From Boseongicola sp. H5 (GTDB taxonomy: Bacteria; Pseudomonadota; Alphaproteobacteria; Rhodobacterales; Rhodobacteraceae): a stretch of 64,000 nucleotides of DNA. The notes under the pieces were generated by a model. That model saw only the letters and a list, made by a program, of their open reading frames with translations. It was not told where the DNA came from and did not search any database. The position numbers were made by a program, and so were the translations under genes. The stretch spans positions 62,001 through 126,000 of the forward strand of contig JACNMN010000012.1 of NCBI GenBank assembly GCA_020622165.1, in the 5' to 3' direction. This document shows, piece after piece, positions 1 through 9,053 of the stretch; position 1 is the first letter of the stretch; each line of letters begins with the position of its first letter.

Positions 1-833
1 TTTCCGCTCGCACCCATGGCGCGGATGGCCGCGCGCGCGGCCTCCATCACCGGATCATGGGTCTCTTTCAGGATCTGAACCCGGTCGAACCGCGCCGGGT
101 CCCTGTTGACCGCCGCGCGCAACGCCGCCCCGAACGCCATGCGCAGTTCGGTTCCGATGTTGAACTTGCAGATGGCGGAACAGGTGGCCAAAGCCGTCCG
201 CTCGGCCAGTGGCACGCCGGAGCCGCCATGGATCACCAGCGGCACATCGGTTACGGCCTCGATCGCGCGGATGCGCGGCTCGTCCAGCCCGCCCTCATGG
301 TCCTGTTGCAGATGCACGTTTCCGACCGAAATCGCCATCGCGTCGACGCCCGTTTCCCGGGCAAATCGGGCCGCCTCCGCCGGGTCCGTACCGGCCGACG
401 CCTCGCCGCCGGAATAGCCCACGAAGCCGATCTCCCCCTCGCAGGAGACGCCGGCGTTATGGGCCAGCTCCACGATGGCGGCGGTTTCGGCGATGTTCTC
501 GGCCAGCGGCTTGCGCGAGCCGTCGAACATCACGGAGGAGAAACCCGCCCGTATGGCGTCATGGCAGTCTTCGACCGTGTAGCCATGATCCAAATGCACC
601 ACGACCGGCACCGAAACGCTGTCTGCCAGATGGCGGAACATTGCGCCCAGAACCGGCAGTGGCGTGTGCGCCCGGCAACTGGGGCCCGCCTGCAGGATGA
701 CAGGTGCGCGTTCGGCCTCCGCAGCAAGCGCATAGGCCCGCGCATCCTCCCAGCCGAGGCAGACCAGACCGGCCACGGCATACCCGCCCCGAAGCGCGGG
801 CTGAAGGACCTCGGACAGGGTCGCAAGCGTCAT
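1..833 (-). CDS. iolJ: Class II fructose-bisphosphate aldolase family protein (IolJ-like), 3' end cut off by the window
   Basis: Translating the minus strand from the ATG at 833 gives 277 codons with no stop before the window edge, close to the usual 275-290 of the family. Class II aldolase hallmarks are present: HLDHG (Zn-binding His), GEIG, and HGGSGVP near the phosphate site. The start overlaps the iolB stop as ATGA, so it is translationally coupled as the last visible gene of the iolD-iolC-iolB operon. In inositol catabolism a class II aldolase (IolJ) cleaves 2-deoxy-5-keto-gluconate 6-phosphate to dihydroxyacetone phosphate and malonate semialdehyde. The IolC here is short and lacks the fused aldolase-like domain seen in many proteobacteria, which fits a separate aldolase. 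The specific substrate is inferred from context; a generic ketose-bisphosphate aldolase is the alternative. Confidence 0.85.
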   Translation of the reverse strand, partial: MTLATLSEVLQPALRGGYAVAGLVCLGWEDARAYALAAEAERAPVILQAGPSCRAHTPLPVLGAMFRHLADSVSVPVVVHLDHGYTVEDCHDAIRAGFSSVMFDGSRKPLAENIAETAAIVELAHNAGVSCEGEIGFVGYSGGEASAGTDPAEAARFARETGVDAMAISVGNVHLQQDHEGGLDEPRIRAIEAVTDVPLVIHGGSGVPLAERTALATCSAICKFNIGTELRMAFGAALRAAVNRDPARFDRVQILKETHDPVMEAARAAIRAMGASG

Positions 834-1672
834 TTGAACTTGGCCACCATATCCATGATGCCGGGGATCGTATGAAGCTGCGCCGCATGGGTCGGCTGGA
901 AATACTGCTTCAGACTGCGCTGGCTGAGGCCGCCGAGGATGGTGAAGTAATACATCTCGTAGCCCGGCAGCACGGCGCAGGGATGGTACCCCTTGTCGAT
1001 CAGGATCGTGGAGCCATCGACGATGTGATAGGCATCGCCGGGTTCGTTATCCTTCCGTTGCAGCATCTGCATGCCGGAGCCGTAATTCGGACGAAACCGG
1101 AAATTGTAGGTTTCGTCATGGCGCGTTTCTTCCGGCAGGCGGTCCGTGTCATGCTTGTGGCTCGGGAAGCCGGACCAGCCGCCCTGACCCACGGTGTAGA
1201 GTTCCGAAACCAGTAGCCGGCCCACACGGTCGTGATATCCGGCACCCAGGATATGCTTGATCTTTCGGTGCGTTTTCGTTTCGTCAGAGCCGTACTGGAC
1301 CAGATCCAGCTCCGCCTCCCGCACGGCGAAAGGTTTCAGGACCTCGGCGTATTTCGCCCCCGCGATGAACACCTCCGCCGCGTCGCTCTGGCAGGTGATC
1401 CGGGTGCCCGCGGCCGTCGGCACATAGACGCCTTCGGGCTCGCCATCCCAGACATCCACGATACGGTTGCCAATATCGCGATAGGTTTCGCCCGCCACCT
1501 CGACCGTCACGGTGCCCGTGGCCGGAACCACGCAGGTCTCGTAGCCGGGAACAGCATAGTCGAAATGCTCCCCCGCTTTCAGCTTCACGATGTTGAAGTA
1601 GTTCAGCGGCACCAGATCGTGGCCGGCGTCCACGATCGGCTCGTTGCGGTTGTCATAGGGCGGAATATGCAT
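830..1672 (-). CDS. iolB: 5-deoxy-glucuronate isomerase IolB
   Basis: KduI/IolB cupin family protein of 280 aa. IolB converts 5-deoxy-glucuronate to 2-deoxy-5-keto-gluconate in the cytosolic inositol pathway. Visible metal-site features are the WSGFPSHKHD segment (His pair), a downstream Glu in the DETYNF segment, and a later His in GYHPC. I chose ATG 1672 over the TTG at 1681: the Shine-Dalgarno AAAGGA, which overlaps the iolC stop, sits about 9 nt before the ATG but directly abuts the TTG. The gene lies between iolC and the aldolase in a tightly packed operon. Confidence 0.93.
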   Translation of the reverse strand: MHIPPYDNRNEPIVDAGHDLVPLNYFNIVKLKAGEHFDYAVPGYETCVVPATGTVTVEVAGETYRDIGNRIVDVWDGEPEGVYVPTAAGTRITCQSDAAEVFIAGAKYAEVLKPFAVREAELDLVQYGSDETKTHRKIKHILGAGYHDRVGRLLVSELYTVGQGGWSGFPSHKHDTDRLPEETRHDETYNFRFRPNYGSGMQMLQRKDNEPGDAYHIVDGSTILIDKGYHPCAVLPGYEMYYFTILGGLSQRSLKQYFQPTHAAQLHTIPGIMDMVAKFK

Positions 1673-1686
1673 TTTTTTCAATCCTT

Positions 1687-2655
1687 TCAGGCGGCGGTTG
1701 GCCCGGCATGGGAGGCGAGAAACGCGTCAAGCTCTTCGGTGGTGGGCATGGCGGGCGCGCAGCCGACGCGGGCAACCACGATCGCGGCCGAGGCCGAGCC
1801 GCGCAACACCGCCTCCTCCACATCTCGGCCCGCGGCCAGCGCCGCGACGAACCCGCCCATGAAACTGTCGCCCGCGCCGGTGGGTTTGAGCGCCTTCGTG
1901 GGATAGATGCCGGTGCGGATTTCGCGGGTGGGCGTGGAGGTGACGGCACCTTTTTCACCCATCTTGTAAACGGCGATCTGCGCCCCGTGGGCCACGAGAG
2001 ATCGGGCCTTTTCCAGACCCTTGTCATAATCGCCGGCCATGAAGCCGAACTCCACATCATTGCCAATGATGACGTCGCAAAGCGCGCCGGCACGGGAATA
2101 GACATCCGCCGCGACCTCCGCCGAGGGCCAGGAATAAGGGCGATAATCGATGTCGAAGATCAGTGGCAGACCGGCGGCCCTAGCGCGGTCGAAGGCGTGA
2201 AACGCGGCGCTGCGGGACGGTTCGGCGGCAAGGACGGTGCCAGTGGTGATAAGGGCGGAATATCGCGTGTAATCGACGGCGTCGACGTCTTCTCTGGTCA
2301 TCTCGAAATCGGCGGCGCCGTTGCGGTAGATCACCGACTGGTGATCCTCGATCCGGGTTTCCACCACCGCCAGAGAGGTCCGGGCCTCACCCCCCGTGGC
2401 GGTGACATGGGTGTGGTCGATCCCGTACTTTTCCAGCTCGTTGATCGCGAAACGTCCAATCGCATCGTCCGAAACACGCGTGACCAGGGCGACGCTGCCC
2501 CCCTGCCTCGTGATCGCCACGGCGATATTGGCCGAGGAGCCGCCAAGGCAGGCGACGAAACGCCCCGCCTCTTCGGTGCGCGTGCCGGGGGGGTCGGGAT
2601 AGAAATCCATCCCCGCCCGCCCGATGATGACAAACCTGTTGCCGGAAAGGTCCAT
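1687..2655 (-). CDS. iolC: 5-dehydro-2-deoxygluconokinase IolC (short form)
   Basis: PfkB/ribokinase-family kinase of 322 aa that phosphorylates 2-deoxy-5-keto-gluconate at the 6-position using ATP. The N-terminal substrate segment contains GGSSANIAVA and the C-terminal catalytic signature is GAGDSFMGGF with the catalytic Asp. The protein stops after the kinase domain; the long IolC form of many proteobacteria carries an extra C-terminal DUF2090 aldolase-like domain, absent here, and a separate aldolase gene follows instead. The start overlaps the iolD stop by one base (TGATG), so the two are translationally coupled. Confidence 0.92.
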   Translation of the reverse strand: MDLSGNRFVIIGRAGMDFYPDPPGTRTEEAGRFVACLGGSSANIAVAITRQGGSVALVTRVSDDAIGRFAINELEKYGIDHTHVTATGGEARTSLAVVETRIEDHQSVIYRNGAADFEMTREDVDAVDYTRYSALITTGTVLAAEPSRSAAFHAFDRARAAGLPLIFDIDYRPYSWPSAEVAADVYSRAGALCDVIIGNDVEFGFMAGDYDKGLEKARSLVAHGAQIAVYKMGEKGAVTSTPTREIRTGIYPTKALKPTGAGDSFMGGFVAALAAGRDVEEAVLRGSASAAIVVARVGCAPAMPTTEELDAFLASHAGPTAA

Positions 2656-4517
2656 CAGACGCCCTTACGTTGCTTGGACCGGGTGGCTTCCCAAGCCTCG
2701 TGGGCCGCACGCACCTTGGCGCTCTCGGAGACTTCGGGCGTTCCGACTTCCCACCATGCATGGCCCTGCGCCGTCCAGCCTTCATAGGCATCCACCGTCA
2801 TGACGATGACATGGGTCTTGTCGCCCGCCTTGGCCCGCTTGAACGCCTCGGCCAGTTCGCCCGGGTTCGCGACCGTCTCGGCGGTGGCGCCCATGGATGC
2901 GGCATGGGCTTCGAAATCCACCGCGAAGGGCGCAGGCACGGTGGGGCAGTCGGCGATGAGATTGTTGAAACTCTCGTTGCCGGTGTTGTTCTGCAACTTG
3001 TTGATGACGGCAAACCCGCCATTGTCGAGCACCAGAACGATCAGCTTCCGGTCGGTCAGAACCGAAGAATAGATGTCCGAATTCATCAGCAGGTAGGAGC
3101 CGTCCCCGGTGAAGACGATGGTGTCCCGGTCGGGCTCCTTTTCGGCCTGTGCAATGCGCGCGCCCCAGCCCCCGGCAATCTCGTAGCCCATGCAGGAAAA
3201 GCCGAATTCCACATCGACCGTGCCGATATCGAGCGTGCGCCAGTTGGCCGTCACCTCTGCGGGCAACCCGCCTGCCGCCGCCACCACGCGGTCGCGTGTA
3301 TCGCAAAGGTCATTCACCACGCCGATCGCCTGCGCATAGGAGTTTGGCCGGTTCCCGGGCGCGACATTTGCGGCCACATAGGCATCCCATTTGGCCCGCT
3401 CCTCCCGCGCCGCGGCTGTCCAGGTATCCGGGGCGGTGTAGCCCCCCAGCGCCTGGCCCAGGGCCAGCAATCCAAGCTTGGCGTCGCCGACAACGGGCAG
3501 GGACATATGCTTGCCCGCGTCGTGGCGCGCGGCGTTGAGCGAGATAAGCGTGGCGTCCCGGGCAAAGGCCGTCCAGGAGCCGGTGGTGAAATCCTGCATT
3601 CGGCAGCCGACCGACAGTATCACATCCGCCTGCTCCGCAATGGTATTGGCACTGTCCGATCCCGTCACGCCTATGGGGCCGATGTTCAGCTCGTGGGTCG
3701 CCAGCATGTTTGCCCGGCCCGCAATGGATTCCACGACCGGGATCCGGTGCGCCTCGGCAAAGGCCGTCAGCTCGGCTACGGCGCAGGAATACTGCACGCC
3801 CCCGCCGGCAATGATCATCGGGCGCCTGGCCGAGCCAAGCGCGGCGGCGGCATCCGCGACTTCACCGGCGTCAGGGCTCACGCGGCGGATACGGTGGTAT
3901 TTCTTCTGAAAGAACTCGACCGGATAATCATAAGCCCAGCCCTGCACGTCCTGTGGCAGACCCAGAAACGCCGGCCCGCAATCGGCCGGGTCCAGCATCG
4001 TCGCCAGTGCGGCAGGCAGCGACTGGATGATCTGGGCCGGGTGGGTGATCCGGTCCCAGTAGCGCACCACCGCCTTGAACGCATCGTTCACGCCAAGGGT
4101 CGGGTTTCCGAAATGCTCCAGTTGCTGCAACACCGGGTCCGGCAGGCGGGTGAGAAACGTATCGCCGCAAAGCATCAGCAAAGGCAGCCGGTTCGCATGA
4201 GCCAGCGCCGCCGCCGTCAGCAGATTGGCCGTGCCCGGCCCGGCGCTTGCGGTGCAGAACATGAACCGCCGCCGCAAGTGGTACTTGGCATATCCCGCCG
4301 CCGCGAAGCCCATGCTCTGCTCGTTCTGGCCACGATAAAGCGGCAGGTCCTCCTGCACGGTGTAAAGCGCCTCACCCAGACAGGGCACATTGCCGTGGCC
4401 GAAGATACCGAACCCGCCACCACAGATGCGCGTCTCGACACCATCGATCTCGATAAACTGGTTCTGCAGATAGCGGATGATGGCCTGTGCGACTGTCAGG
4501 CGAAGCGTCTGTGGCAT
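2655..4517 (-). CDS. iolD: 3D-(3,5/4)-trihydroxycyclohexane-1,2-dione hydrolase IolD
   Basis: ThDP-dependent enzyme of 620 aa that opens the inositol ring (C-C hydrolysis to 5-deoxy-glucuronate). The three-domain acetolactate-synthase-like architecture is clear: an N-terminal pyrimidine-binding domain with ASAGPGTANLLTAAA, a middle domain, and a C-terminal diphosphate domain with the GDGSYLLMNSD motif. The frame stays open upstream to 5684, but family homology begins at MPQTLRL, encoded by the ATG at 4517 behind a G-rich ribosome-binding stretch; the upstream part is antisense to the next gene. First gene of the leftward iol operon, divergent from the dehydrogenase at 4641, with a LacI-type operator in the shared promoter region. 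Confidence 0.94.
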   Translation of the reverse strand: MPQTLRLTVAQAIIRYLQNQFIEIDGVETRICGGGFGIFGHGNVPCLGEALYTVQEDLPLYRGQNEQSMGFAAAGYAKYHLRRRFMFCTASAGPGTANLLTAAALAHANRLPLLMLCGDTFLTRLPDPVLQQLEHFGNPTLGVNDAFKAVVRYWDRITHPAQIIQSLPAALATMLDPADCGPAFLGLPQDVQGWAYDYPVEFFQKKYHRIRRVSPDAGEVADAAAALGSARRPMIIAGGGVQYSCAVAELTAFAEAHRIPVVESIAGRANMLATHELNIGPIGVTGSDSANTIAEQADVILSVGCRMQDFTTGSWTAFARDATLISLNAARHDAGKHMSLPVVGDAKLGLLALGQALGGYTAPDTWTAAAREERAKWDAYVAANVAPGNRPNSYAQAIGVVNDLCDTRDRVVAAAGGLPAEVTANWRTLDIGTVDVEFGFSCMGYEIAGGWGARIAQAEKEPDRDTIVFTGDGSYLLMNSDIYSSVLTDRKLIVLVLDNGGFAVINKLQNNTGNESFNNLIADCPTVPAPFAVDFEAHAASMGATAETVANPGELAEAFKRAKAGDKTHVIVMTVDAYEGWTAQGHAWWEVGTPEVSESAKVRAAHEAWEATRSKQRKGV

Positions 4518-4600
4518 TCCGCGCCCCCAAGTGGATTTTGTCTTTTGTCGGGATGGCGCCGATTCAGACTTGCCTGTCCCCCGGGGCAACGATAGTTGTT

Positions 4601-4616
4601 TTGCAACCGGTTGCAA
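4601..4616. promoter_or_regulatory. LacI-family operator, copy 1 (16-bp perfect palindrome)
   Basis: TTGCAACCGGTTGCAA is a perfect palindrome with the central CG step typical of LacI-family operators. It lies 24 bp upstream of the dehydrogenase start at 4641 and 84 bp upstream of iolD, in a position to repress both divergent promoters. The identical palindrome recurs at 9055-9070, between the LacI-family gene and the ABC operon. Confidence 0.85.
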
Positions 4617-4640
4617 CAGGAATCTCGGAGAGGGCGCGCG

Positions 4641-5756
4641 ATGACCGAAATCGGCATCGGAATCATCGGCGGCGGATACATGGGCAAAGCTCATGCCGTC
4701 GCCATGTCGTCGGTCGGTGCAGTTTTCGATACCGGCCTGCGCCCCCGGCTGGAGATGGTCTGTGCAACAACGGCGGATCGGGCCGACCGGTATCGCCGGG
4801 CCTATGGTTTTGCGCGCAGTACGGATGACTGGCATGCCCTCGTCGCGGACCCCGCGGTGGAGGCGATCGTCATTGCCGCACCGCAAGAGATGCATTGCGA
4901 AATCGCGCTTGCCGCCTTTGCGCTTGGCAAGCCCGTCCTGTGCGAAAAGCCGCTTGGCGCATCTTTGCAGGACAGCCGCAGAATGGTGGAGGCCGCAGAG
5001 ACCAGCGGCGCCGCCAACATGGTCGCCTTCAACTATATCCGCACGCCCGCCAGCCAGTTCGCCCGCCAGCTGATCGCCGACGGAGAAATCGGTGATCTGA
5101 CCTGGTTTCGGGGGGAACATACGGAGGATTTCTATGCCGATCCCGACGCGCCCGCGACATGGCGCACGCAAGGGATGAGCAATGGGACCATGGGCGATCT
5201 GGCGCCCCATATGATCAATGCGGCGCTGGCGCTGGTTGGGCCGATCGACGAGGTCATGGGGGTGGTCGAGACCGTTCACAAGACCCGCCCCGGTCCGGAC
5301 GGCACCCGGGACGTCACCAATGATGACCACGCGCAGATCATGTGCCGGTTCGAAAACGGGGTGATGGGGCATATGTATTTCAGCCGCATCGCGACGGGCC
5401 GCAAGATGGGCTACGCCTATGAAATCACGGGTACAAAGGGCGCGATCCGATTTGATCAGGAAGATCAGAACGCGCTGTGGCTCTATCGCGCGGCGGGTCC
5501 CGAGGCGACACGGGGGTTCACGAGGATCCTCACCGGCCCCGCCCACCCGGATTATCTGCCCTTTTGCCAAGGGCCGGGTCACGGGACGGGCTATCAGGAT
5601 CAGATCATTATCGAGGCCAGGGATTTCCTGACCGCCATCGAGACCGGCCGACCGGTCTGGCCGTGCTTCCGGGACGGGATGCATGTGAACCAGATTGTCG
5701 CCGCCGCCATCGCGTCGTCAGCCGAGAGACGCTGGCGGTCGGTTTCCTCCGTCTGA
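4641..5756 (+). CDS. Gfo/Idh/MocA-family oxidoreductase (inositol dehydrogenase-like)
   Basis: NAD(P)-dependent sugar/polyol dehydrogenase of 371 aa. The N-terminal Rossmann fold begins GIIGGGYMGKAHA; the family CEKPL motif, whose Lys is catalytic, follows at about residue 105, and the catalytic-His region reads GDLAPHMINAA. The ATG at 4641 was chosen because the nucleotide-binding fold starts right after it and a GGAGAG ribosome-binding site precedes it; the longer frame from 4596 would run through the operator. By context it probably oxidises myo-inositol or an isomer to the inosose, the IolG role, but the family is too broad to fix the substrate from sequence alone. Confidence 0.8.
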   Translation: MTEIGIGIIGGGYMGKAHAVAMSSVGAVFDTGLRPRLEMVCATTADRADRYRRAYGFARSTDDWHALVADPAVEAIVIAAPQEMHCEIALAAFALGKPVLCEKPLGASLQDSRRMVEAAETSGAANMVAFNYIRTPASQFARQLIADGEIGDLTWFRGEHTEDFYADPDAPATWRTQGMSNGTMGDLAPHMINAALALVGPIDEVMGVVETVHKTRPGPDGTRDVTNDDHAQIMCRFENGVMGHMYFSRIATGRKMGYAYEITGTKGAIRFDQEDQNALWLYRAAGPEATRGFTRILTGPAHPDYLPFCQGPGHGTGYQDQIIIEARDFLTAIETGRPVWPCFRDGMHVNQIVAAAIASSAERRWRSVSSV

Positions 5757-5769
5757 AAGGGTAACAGAA

Positions 5770-6663
5770 ATGACCATCCGTATCGGCAATGCCCCCTGTT
5801 CCTGGGGCGTGGAATTTGCAGATGACCCCCGCAATCCGCCCTGGATGTCGGTGTTGAAGGACTGCGCCGACGCCGGCTACGCAGGGATCGAGCTTGGGCC
5901 GGTTGGCTTCATGCCCGAAGATCCGGCGATTCTGGCCGACGCTTTGGCCGCACATGATCTGCAGTTGATCGGCGGTGTGGTGTTCCGCCCGTTTCATGAC
6001 CCGGATCAGTGGGACGATGTGCTGGACGGAGCCGTGCGCACCTGCAAGGCGCTTGTGGCCCATGGCGCGGAACATCTGGTTCTGATCGACTCGATCTCAC
6101 CCCGCCGCGCGCCCACGGCCGGTCGGGCGGACGAGGCCGAACAGCTTTCGCCTGATGAATGGGCGGGCTTCCGGGACCGGATTGCGACGGTTGCCCGGAT
6201 GGGGGCGGAGGAGTACGGGCTGACCGTGGGCATCCACGCCCATGCCGCCGGGTTCATGGATTTCGAGCCGGAGCTGGAGCAGCTACTGGAAGAGGTGGAT
6301 GAAGATATTCTGAAAATCTGTTTCGATACCGGTCACCACTCCTATGCCGGTTTCGACCCCGTATCTTTCATGAAACGGTATATGGGGCGAATTTCCTACA
6401 TGCATTTCAAAGACATAGATCCGGCCATCAAATCCGATGTGATTGCAAGCCGCACCGGTTTCTATGAGGCCTGCGGGCAGGGTGTCTTCTGCAATCTGGG
6501 CAAGGGCGATGTGGATTTCCGCGCCGTCCGGCAACTGCTTCTGGATGCCGGGTTCGAGGGCTGGTGCACCGTCGAGCAGGATTGCGATCCGACGCTGGAC
6601 CCCGATCCCGTTGGCGATGCGCGGTCCAATCGCGCGTATCTTGAATCCATCGGCTTCAGGTGA
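5770..6663 (+). CDS. IolE/IolI-like TIM-barrel protein (inosose dehydratase or isomerase)
   Basis: Xylose-isomerase-like TIM barrel of 297 aa (AP endonuclease 2 superfamily). The N-terminus reads GNAPCSWGVEF, the pattern seen in inosose dehydratases and related sugar isomerases. Likely divalent-metal ligands are the Glu in GIELGP, the Asp and His in CFDTGHH, and the Glu in CTVEQD. It starts 13 bp after the preceding dehydrogenase, with AAAGGG upstream, so they are co-transcribed. In this locus the most likely job is dehydration of 2-keto-myo-inositol to feed IolD (IolE); inosose isomerase (IolI) or an epimerase is possible. Confidence 0.75.
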   Translation: MTIRIGNAPCSWGVEFADDPRNPPWMSVLKDCADAGYAGIELGPVGFMPEDPAILADALAAHDLQLIGGVVFRPFHDPDQWDDVLDGAVRTCKALVAHGAEHLVLIDSISPRRAPTAGRADEAEQLSPDEWAGFRDRIATVARMGAEEYGLTVGIHAHAAGFMDFEPELEQLLEEVDEDILKICFDTGHHSYAGFDPVSFMKRYMGRISYMHFKDIDPAIKSDVIASRTGFYEACGQGVFCNLGKGDVDFRAVRQLLLDAGFEGWCTVEQDCDPTLDPDPVGDARSNRAYLESIGFR

Positions 6664-6676
6664 CGGGGTGCGCGCG

Positions 6677-7834
6677 ATGACAAAACTGACCTGGGGTATG
6701 ATCGGCGGTGGCGAAGGCAGCCAGATCGGCCCGGCACATCGACTTGGCGCGGGGCTAGATGGCGAATTCTCCTTCGTGGCCGGCGCTTTGGACCACCGGC
6801 CCGATGCAGGGCGTGCATATGGACAGGCCCTGGGACTGGATGCGGATCGGTCCTATGGCGACTGGCGCGAAATGTTGGAGGGCGAACGCGCGCGCGCCGA
6901 CAGGGTCGATCTGGTCACCGTCGCAACACCGAATGCCACGCATTTCGAAATCACCAAAGCGTTTCTCGAAGGCGGGTTTCACGTGCTTTGCGAAAAGCCG
7001 ATGACGATGACCGTGGCGGAAGGTGAAGAGATCGTAAGTATTGCGAAGGAAACGGGAAAGATCTCTGCCGTCAACTACGGCTATTCCGGGTATTCGCTGG
7101 TCAGGCACATGAAAGCCATGGTCGCCCGCGGCGAAATCGGAAAAATCCGCGTTGTGGTGGCGGAGTTTGCACACGGGCACCATGCGGATGCCGCGGATGC
7201 CGATAATCCGCGGGTGCGGTGGCGCTACGACCCGGCGCAGGCGGGCGTCTCGGCCCAGTTTGCAGATTGCGGGATTCACGCGATGCATATGGCATCTTTC
7301 GTGACCGGCCAGGAGGTTGAACGCCTCAGCGCCGATACGATTTCCGCGATCGGCAGCAGGGTGCTGGAAGATGACGCCATGGTGAATTTCCGTATGAGCG
7401 GCGGCGCAACAGGCCGGCTCTGGACCAGTTCCGTGGCGATCGGGCGGCAGCACGGTCTGACTTTGCAGGTTTTCGGCGAGACGGGCGGGCTCAGATGGGC
7501 GCAGGAGCAGCCGAACCAGTTGTACTACATGCCCCTGGGCCAGCGCCTGCAGGTGATCGAGCGCGGCGAGGCAGGTCTCAGCCCGGAAGCAGACCGCGCC
7601 AGCCGGGTGACCATCGGCCATTCGGAAGGTATGCCGCTTGCTTTTGCGAATATCTACAAGGATTTGGCCGAAGCGATCCGGGCACGAAAAGAAGGCCGGA
7701 CAATGGATCCAGCAGCCAATCTCTACCCCCGGGCGGAGGACGGGCTGCGATCCATGGCGGCTGTATTCGCGGTGGCCGAAAGCGGCAAGGCCGAGGGCAA
7801 ATGGGTGGATGCGCGGCCGCCCATGTTTCGCTGA
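6677..7834 (+). CDS. Second Gfo/Idh/MocA-family oxidoreductase
   Basis: Cytosolic NAD(P)-dependent dehydrogenase family member of 385 aa, distinct from the gene at 4641. The N-terminal GMIGGGEGSQIGPAH is the glycine-rich nucleotide loop and LCEKPMTMT is the EKP catalytic motif. A possible catalytic-His region reads ADCGIHAMHMA. It begins 13 bp after the IolE-like gene and ends the rightward operon. Two such dehydrogenases beside inositol genes commonly handle different stereoisomers (for example scyllo- versus myo-inositol) or an inosose reduction step; I cannot assign which. Confidence 0.8.
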   Translation: MTKLTWGMIGGGEGSQIGPAHRLGAGLDGEFSFVAGALDHRPDAGRAYGQALGLDADRSYGDWREMLEGERARADRVDLVTVATPNATHFEITKAFLEGGFHVLCEKPMTMTVAEGEEIVSIAKETGKISAVNYGYSGYSLVRHMKAMVARGEIGKIRVVVAEFAHGHHADAADADNPRVRWRYDPAQAGVSAQFADCGIHAMHMASFVTGQEVERLSADTISAIGSRVLEDDAMVNFRMSGGATGRLWTSSVAIGRQHGLTLQVFGETGGLRWAQEQPNQLYYMPLGQRLQVIERGEAGLSPEADRASRVTIGHSEGMPLAFANIYKDLAEAIRARKEGRTMDPAANLYPRAEDGLRSMAAVFAVAESGKAEGKWVDARPPMFR

Positions 7835-7955
7835 CAGGCCCGTATCCGCCCGCGCGCATTTGGCGAAACCCGCGTGGCAGCCGTCCCGGCCGGATCGTCC
7901 GGTCGCGCATACCGAGGGGAGGCCGCCGCCCTCCGGCTCGATCAGGGCGGAAAGC

Positions 7956-8969
7956 TCATGGCGAGACCGGATAGGCTGGCGGGCGCAGCGTTCCCCGCTC
8001 CACGATCCGGCAGGGGAACAGCCGCGCCTCCGGCGTGCGGTCGGGCTTGTCGACGGTGGCCACGACCAGTTCGATGGAGGAATTGATGATCTCGCCAATG
8101 GGCTGACGGATGGTGGTGAGGTTGATATTTTCCCACCCTGCCATCTCCATGTCGTTCAATCCGATGATCCCGATATCGCCGGGCACCGAAAGTCCGGCAT
8201 CCTTCACCGCGCTTAGCGCGCCGATGGACAACACGTCGTCACCGCAGAAATAGGCCTCTGCCGGGTCGGAGGTCAGCAGCCTGATCATTTCCGCACGGCC
8301 TGCATCGAACGAATACTCGGATGCGAAACTGTGGCTGACCGTCATGCCGGGGTTGCCTTGCATCACATCCATGAAGCCGATCAGGCGATCCTGTGTCGAG
8401 GTGGCCCGTTCCGGCCCGCCCAGAAATGAAACGCGGGTGTAGCCGCGATCGATCAGGGTCTGCGCGGCCATCCGGCCACATTCCTGGTTGTCGATGCCGA
8501 CCACATGCACCTCGGGCATGGACGCGCGGCGGCCGAAGGAATGAACCACCGGAACGCCTGCATCGCGGAACGCCTTGGCGAAGCTGGGCGGCAACGTGGA
8601 GGAGGCGACGATCACCCCGTCGACGGAGTACTGGCGCAGCATCCGCACCGAATTGGCCGGATCGACCTCGTGACTGAGATTGACCAGAAGCGGGCGCAGG
8701 CCACGGTCCTGAAGGCCACGGGTGAAGAGATCGAACACCTCCAGAAAGATCGGGTTGTGGAAGTTGTTCGACACAAGCCCGATCAGCTTGGTCCGGCCCG
8801 TTGTGAGGCTGGAGGCCAGCGCATTGGGGCTGTAGCCCAGTTCATCGGCGGCCTTTTCCACCTTGCGGCGGGTCTTGTCGGAGACCGAGGCGCCTTCGGT
8901 GAACGTGCGCGACACCGCCGAGCGCGACACGCCGGCGCGTTCGGCGACATCTTTCAGAGTTACGGCCAT
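7956..8969 (-). CDS. LacI-family transcriptional regulator (probable repressor of the inositol locus)
   Basis: Regulator of 337 aa. The N-terminal helix-turn-helix is canonical (TLKDVAERAGVSRSAVSRTF), followed by the hinge ELGYSPNALASSL and a periplasmic-binding-protein-like effector domain. The start at ATG 8969 is placed directly before the HTH; the frame extends to 9014 without homology. It is convergent with the dehydrogenase operon and divergent from the ABC operon. The palindrome at 9054-9071 lies in its own promoter region and a second copy lies at the iolD promoter, so autoregulation plus control of both iol operons and the transporter is a strong inference. The effector is likely an inositol or a pathway intermediate. 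Confidence 0.9.
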   Translation of the reverse strand: MAVTLKDVAERAGVSRSAVSRTFTEGASVSDKTRRKVEKAADELGYSPNALASSLTTGRTKLIGLVSNNFHNPIFLEVFDLFTRGLQDRGLRPLLVNLSHEVDPANSVRMLRQYSVDGVIVASSTLPPSFAKAFRDAGVPVVHSFGRRASMPEVHVVGIDNQECGRMAAQTLIDRGYTRVSFLGGPERATSTQDRLIGFMDVMQGNPGMTVSHSFASEYSFDAGRAEMIRLLTSDPAEAYFCGDDVLSIGALSAVKDAGLSVPGDIGIIGLNDMEMAGWENINLTTIRQPIGEIINSSIELVVATVDKPDRTPEARLFPCRIVERGTLRPPAYPVSP

Positions 8970-9053
8970 GCGTCCCCGTGATCCGATTGCAAAGCTTCCC
9001 ATCCCTCTTTTCATACAAAAAGACCGAAATCACCATGCCTTGCTTCACCCGTT

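Noticed and set aside
4518-5684. Upstream extension of the iolD frame to a 1009-residue protein
   Set aside because: The extra residues are antisense to the Gfo/Idh/MocA gene at 4641-5756, have no recognisable homology, and would cross the operator; iolD homology starts at 4517.
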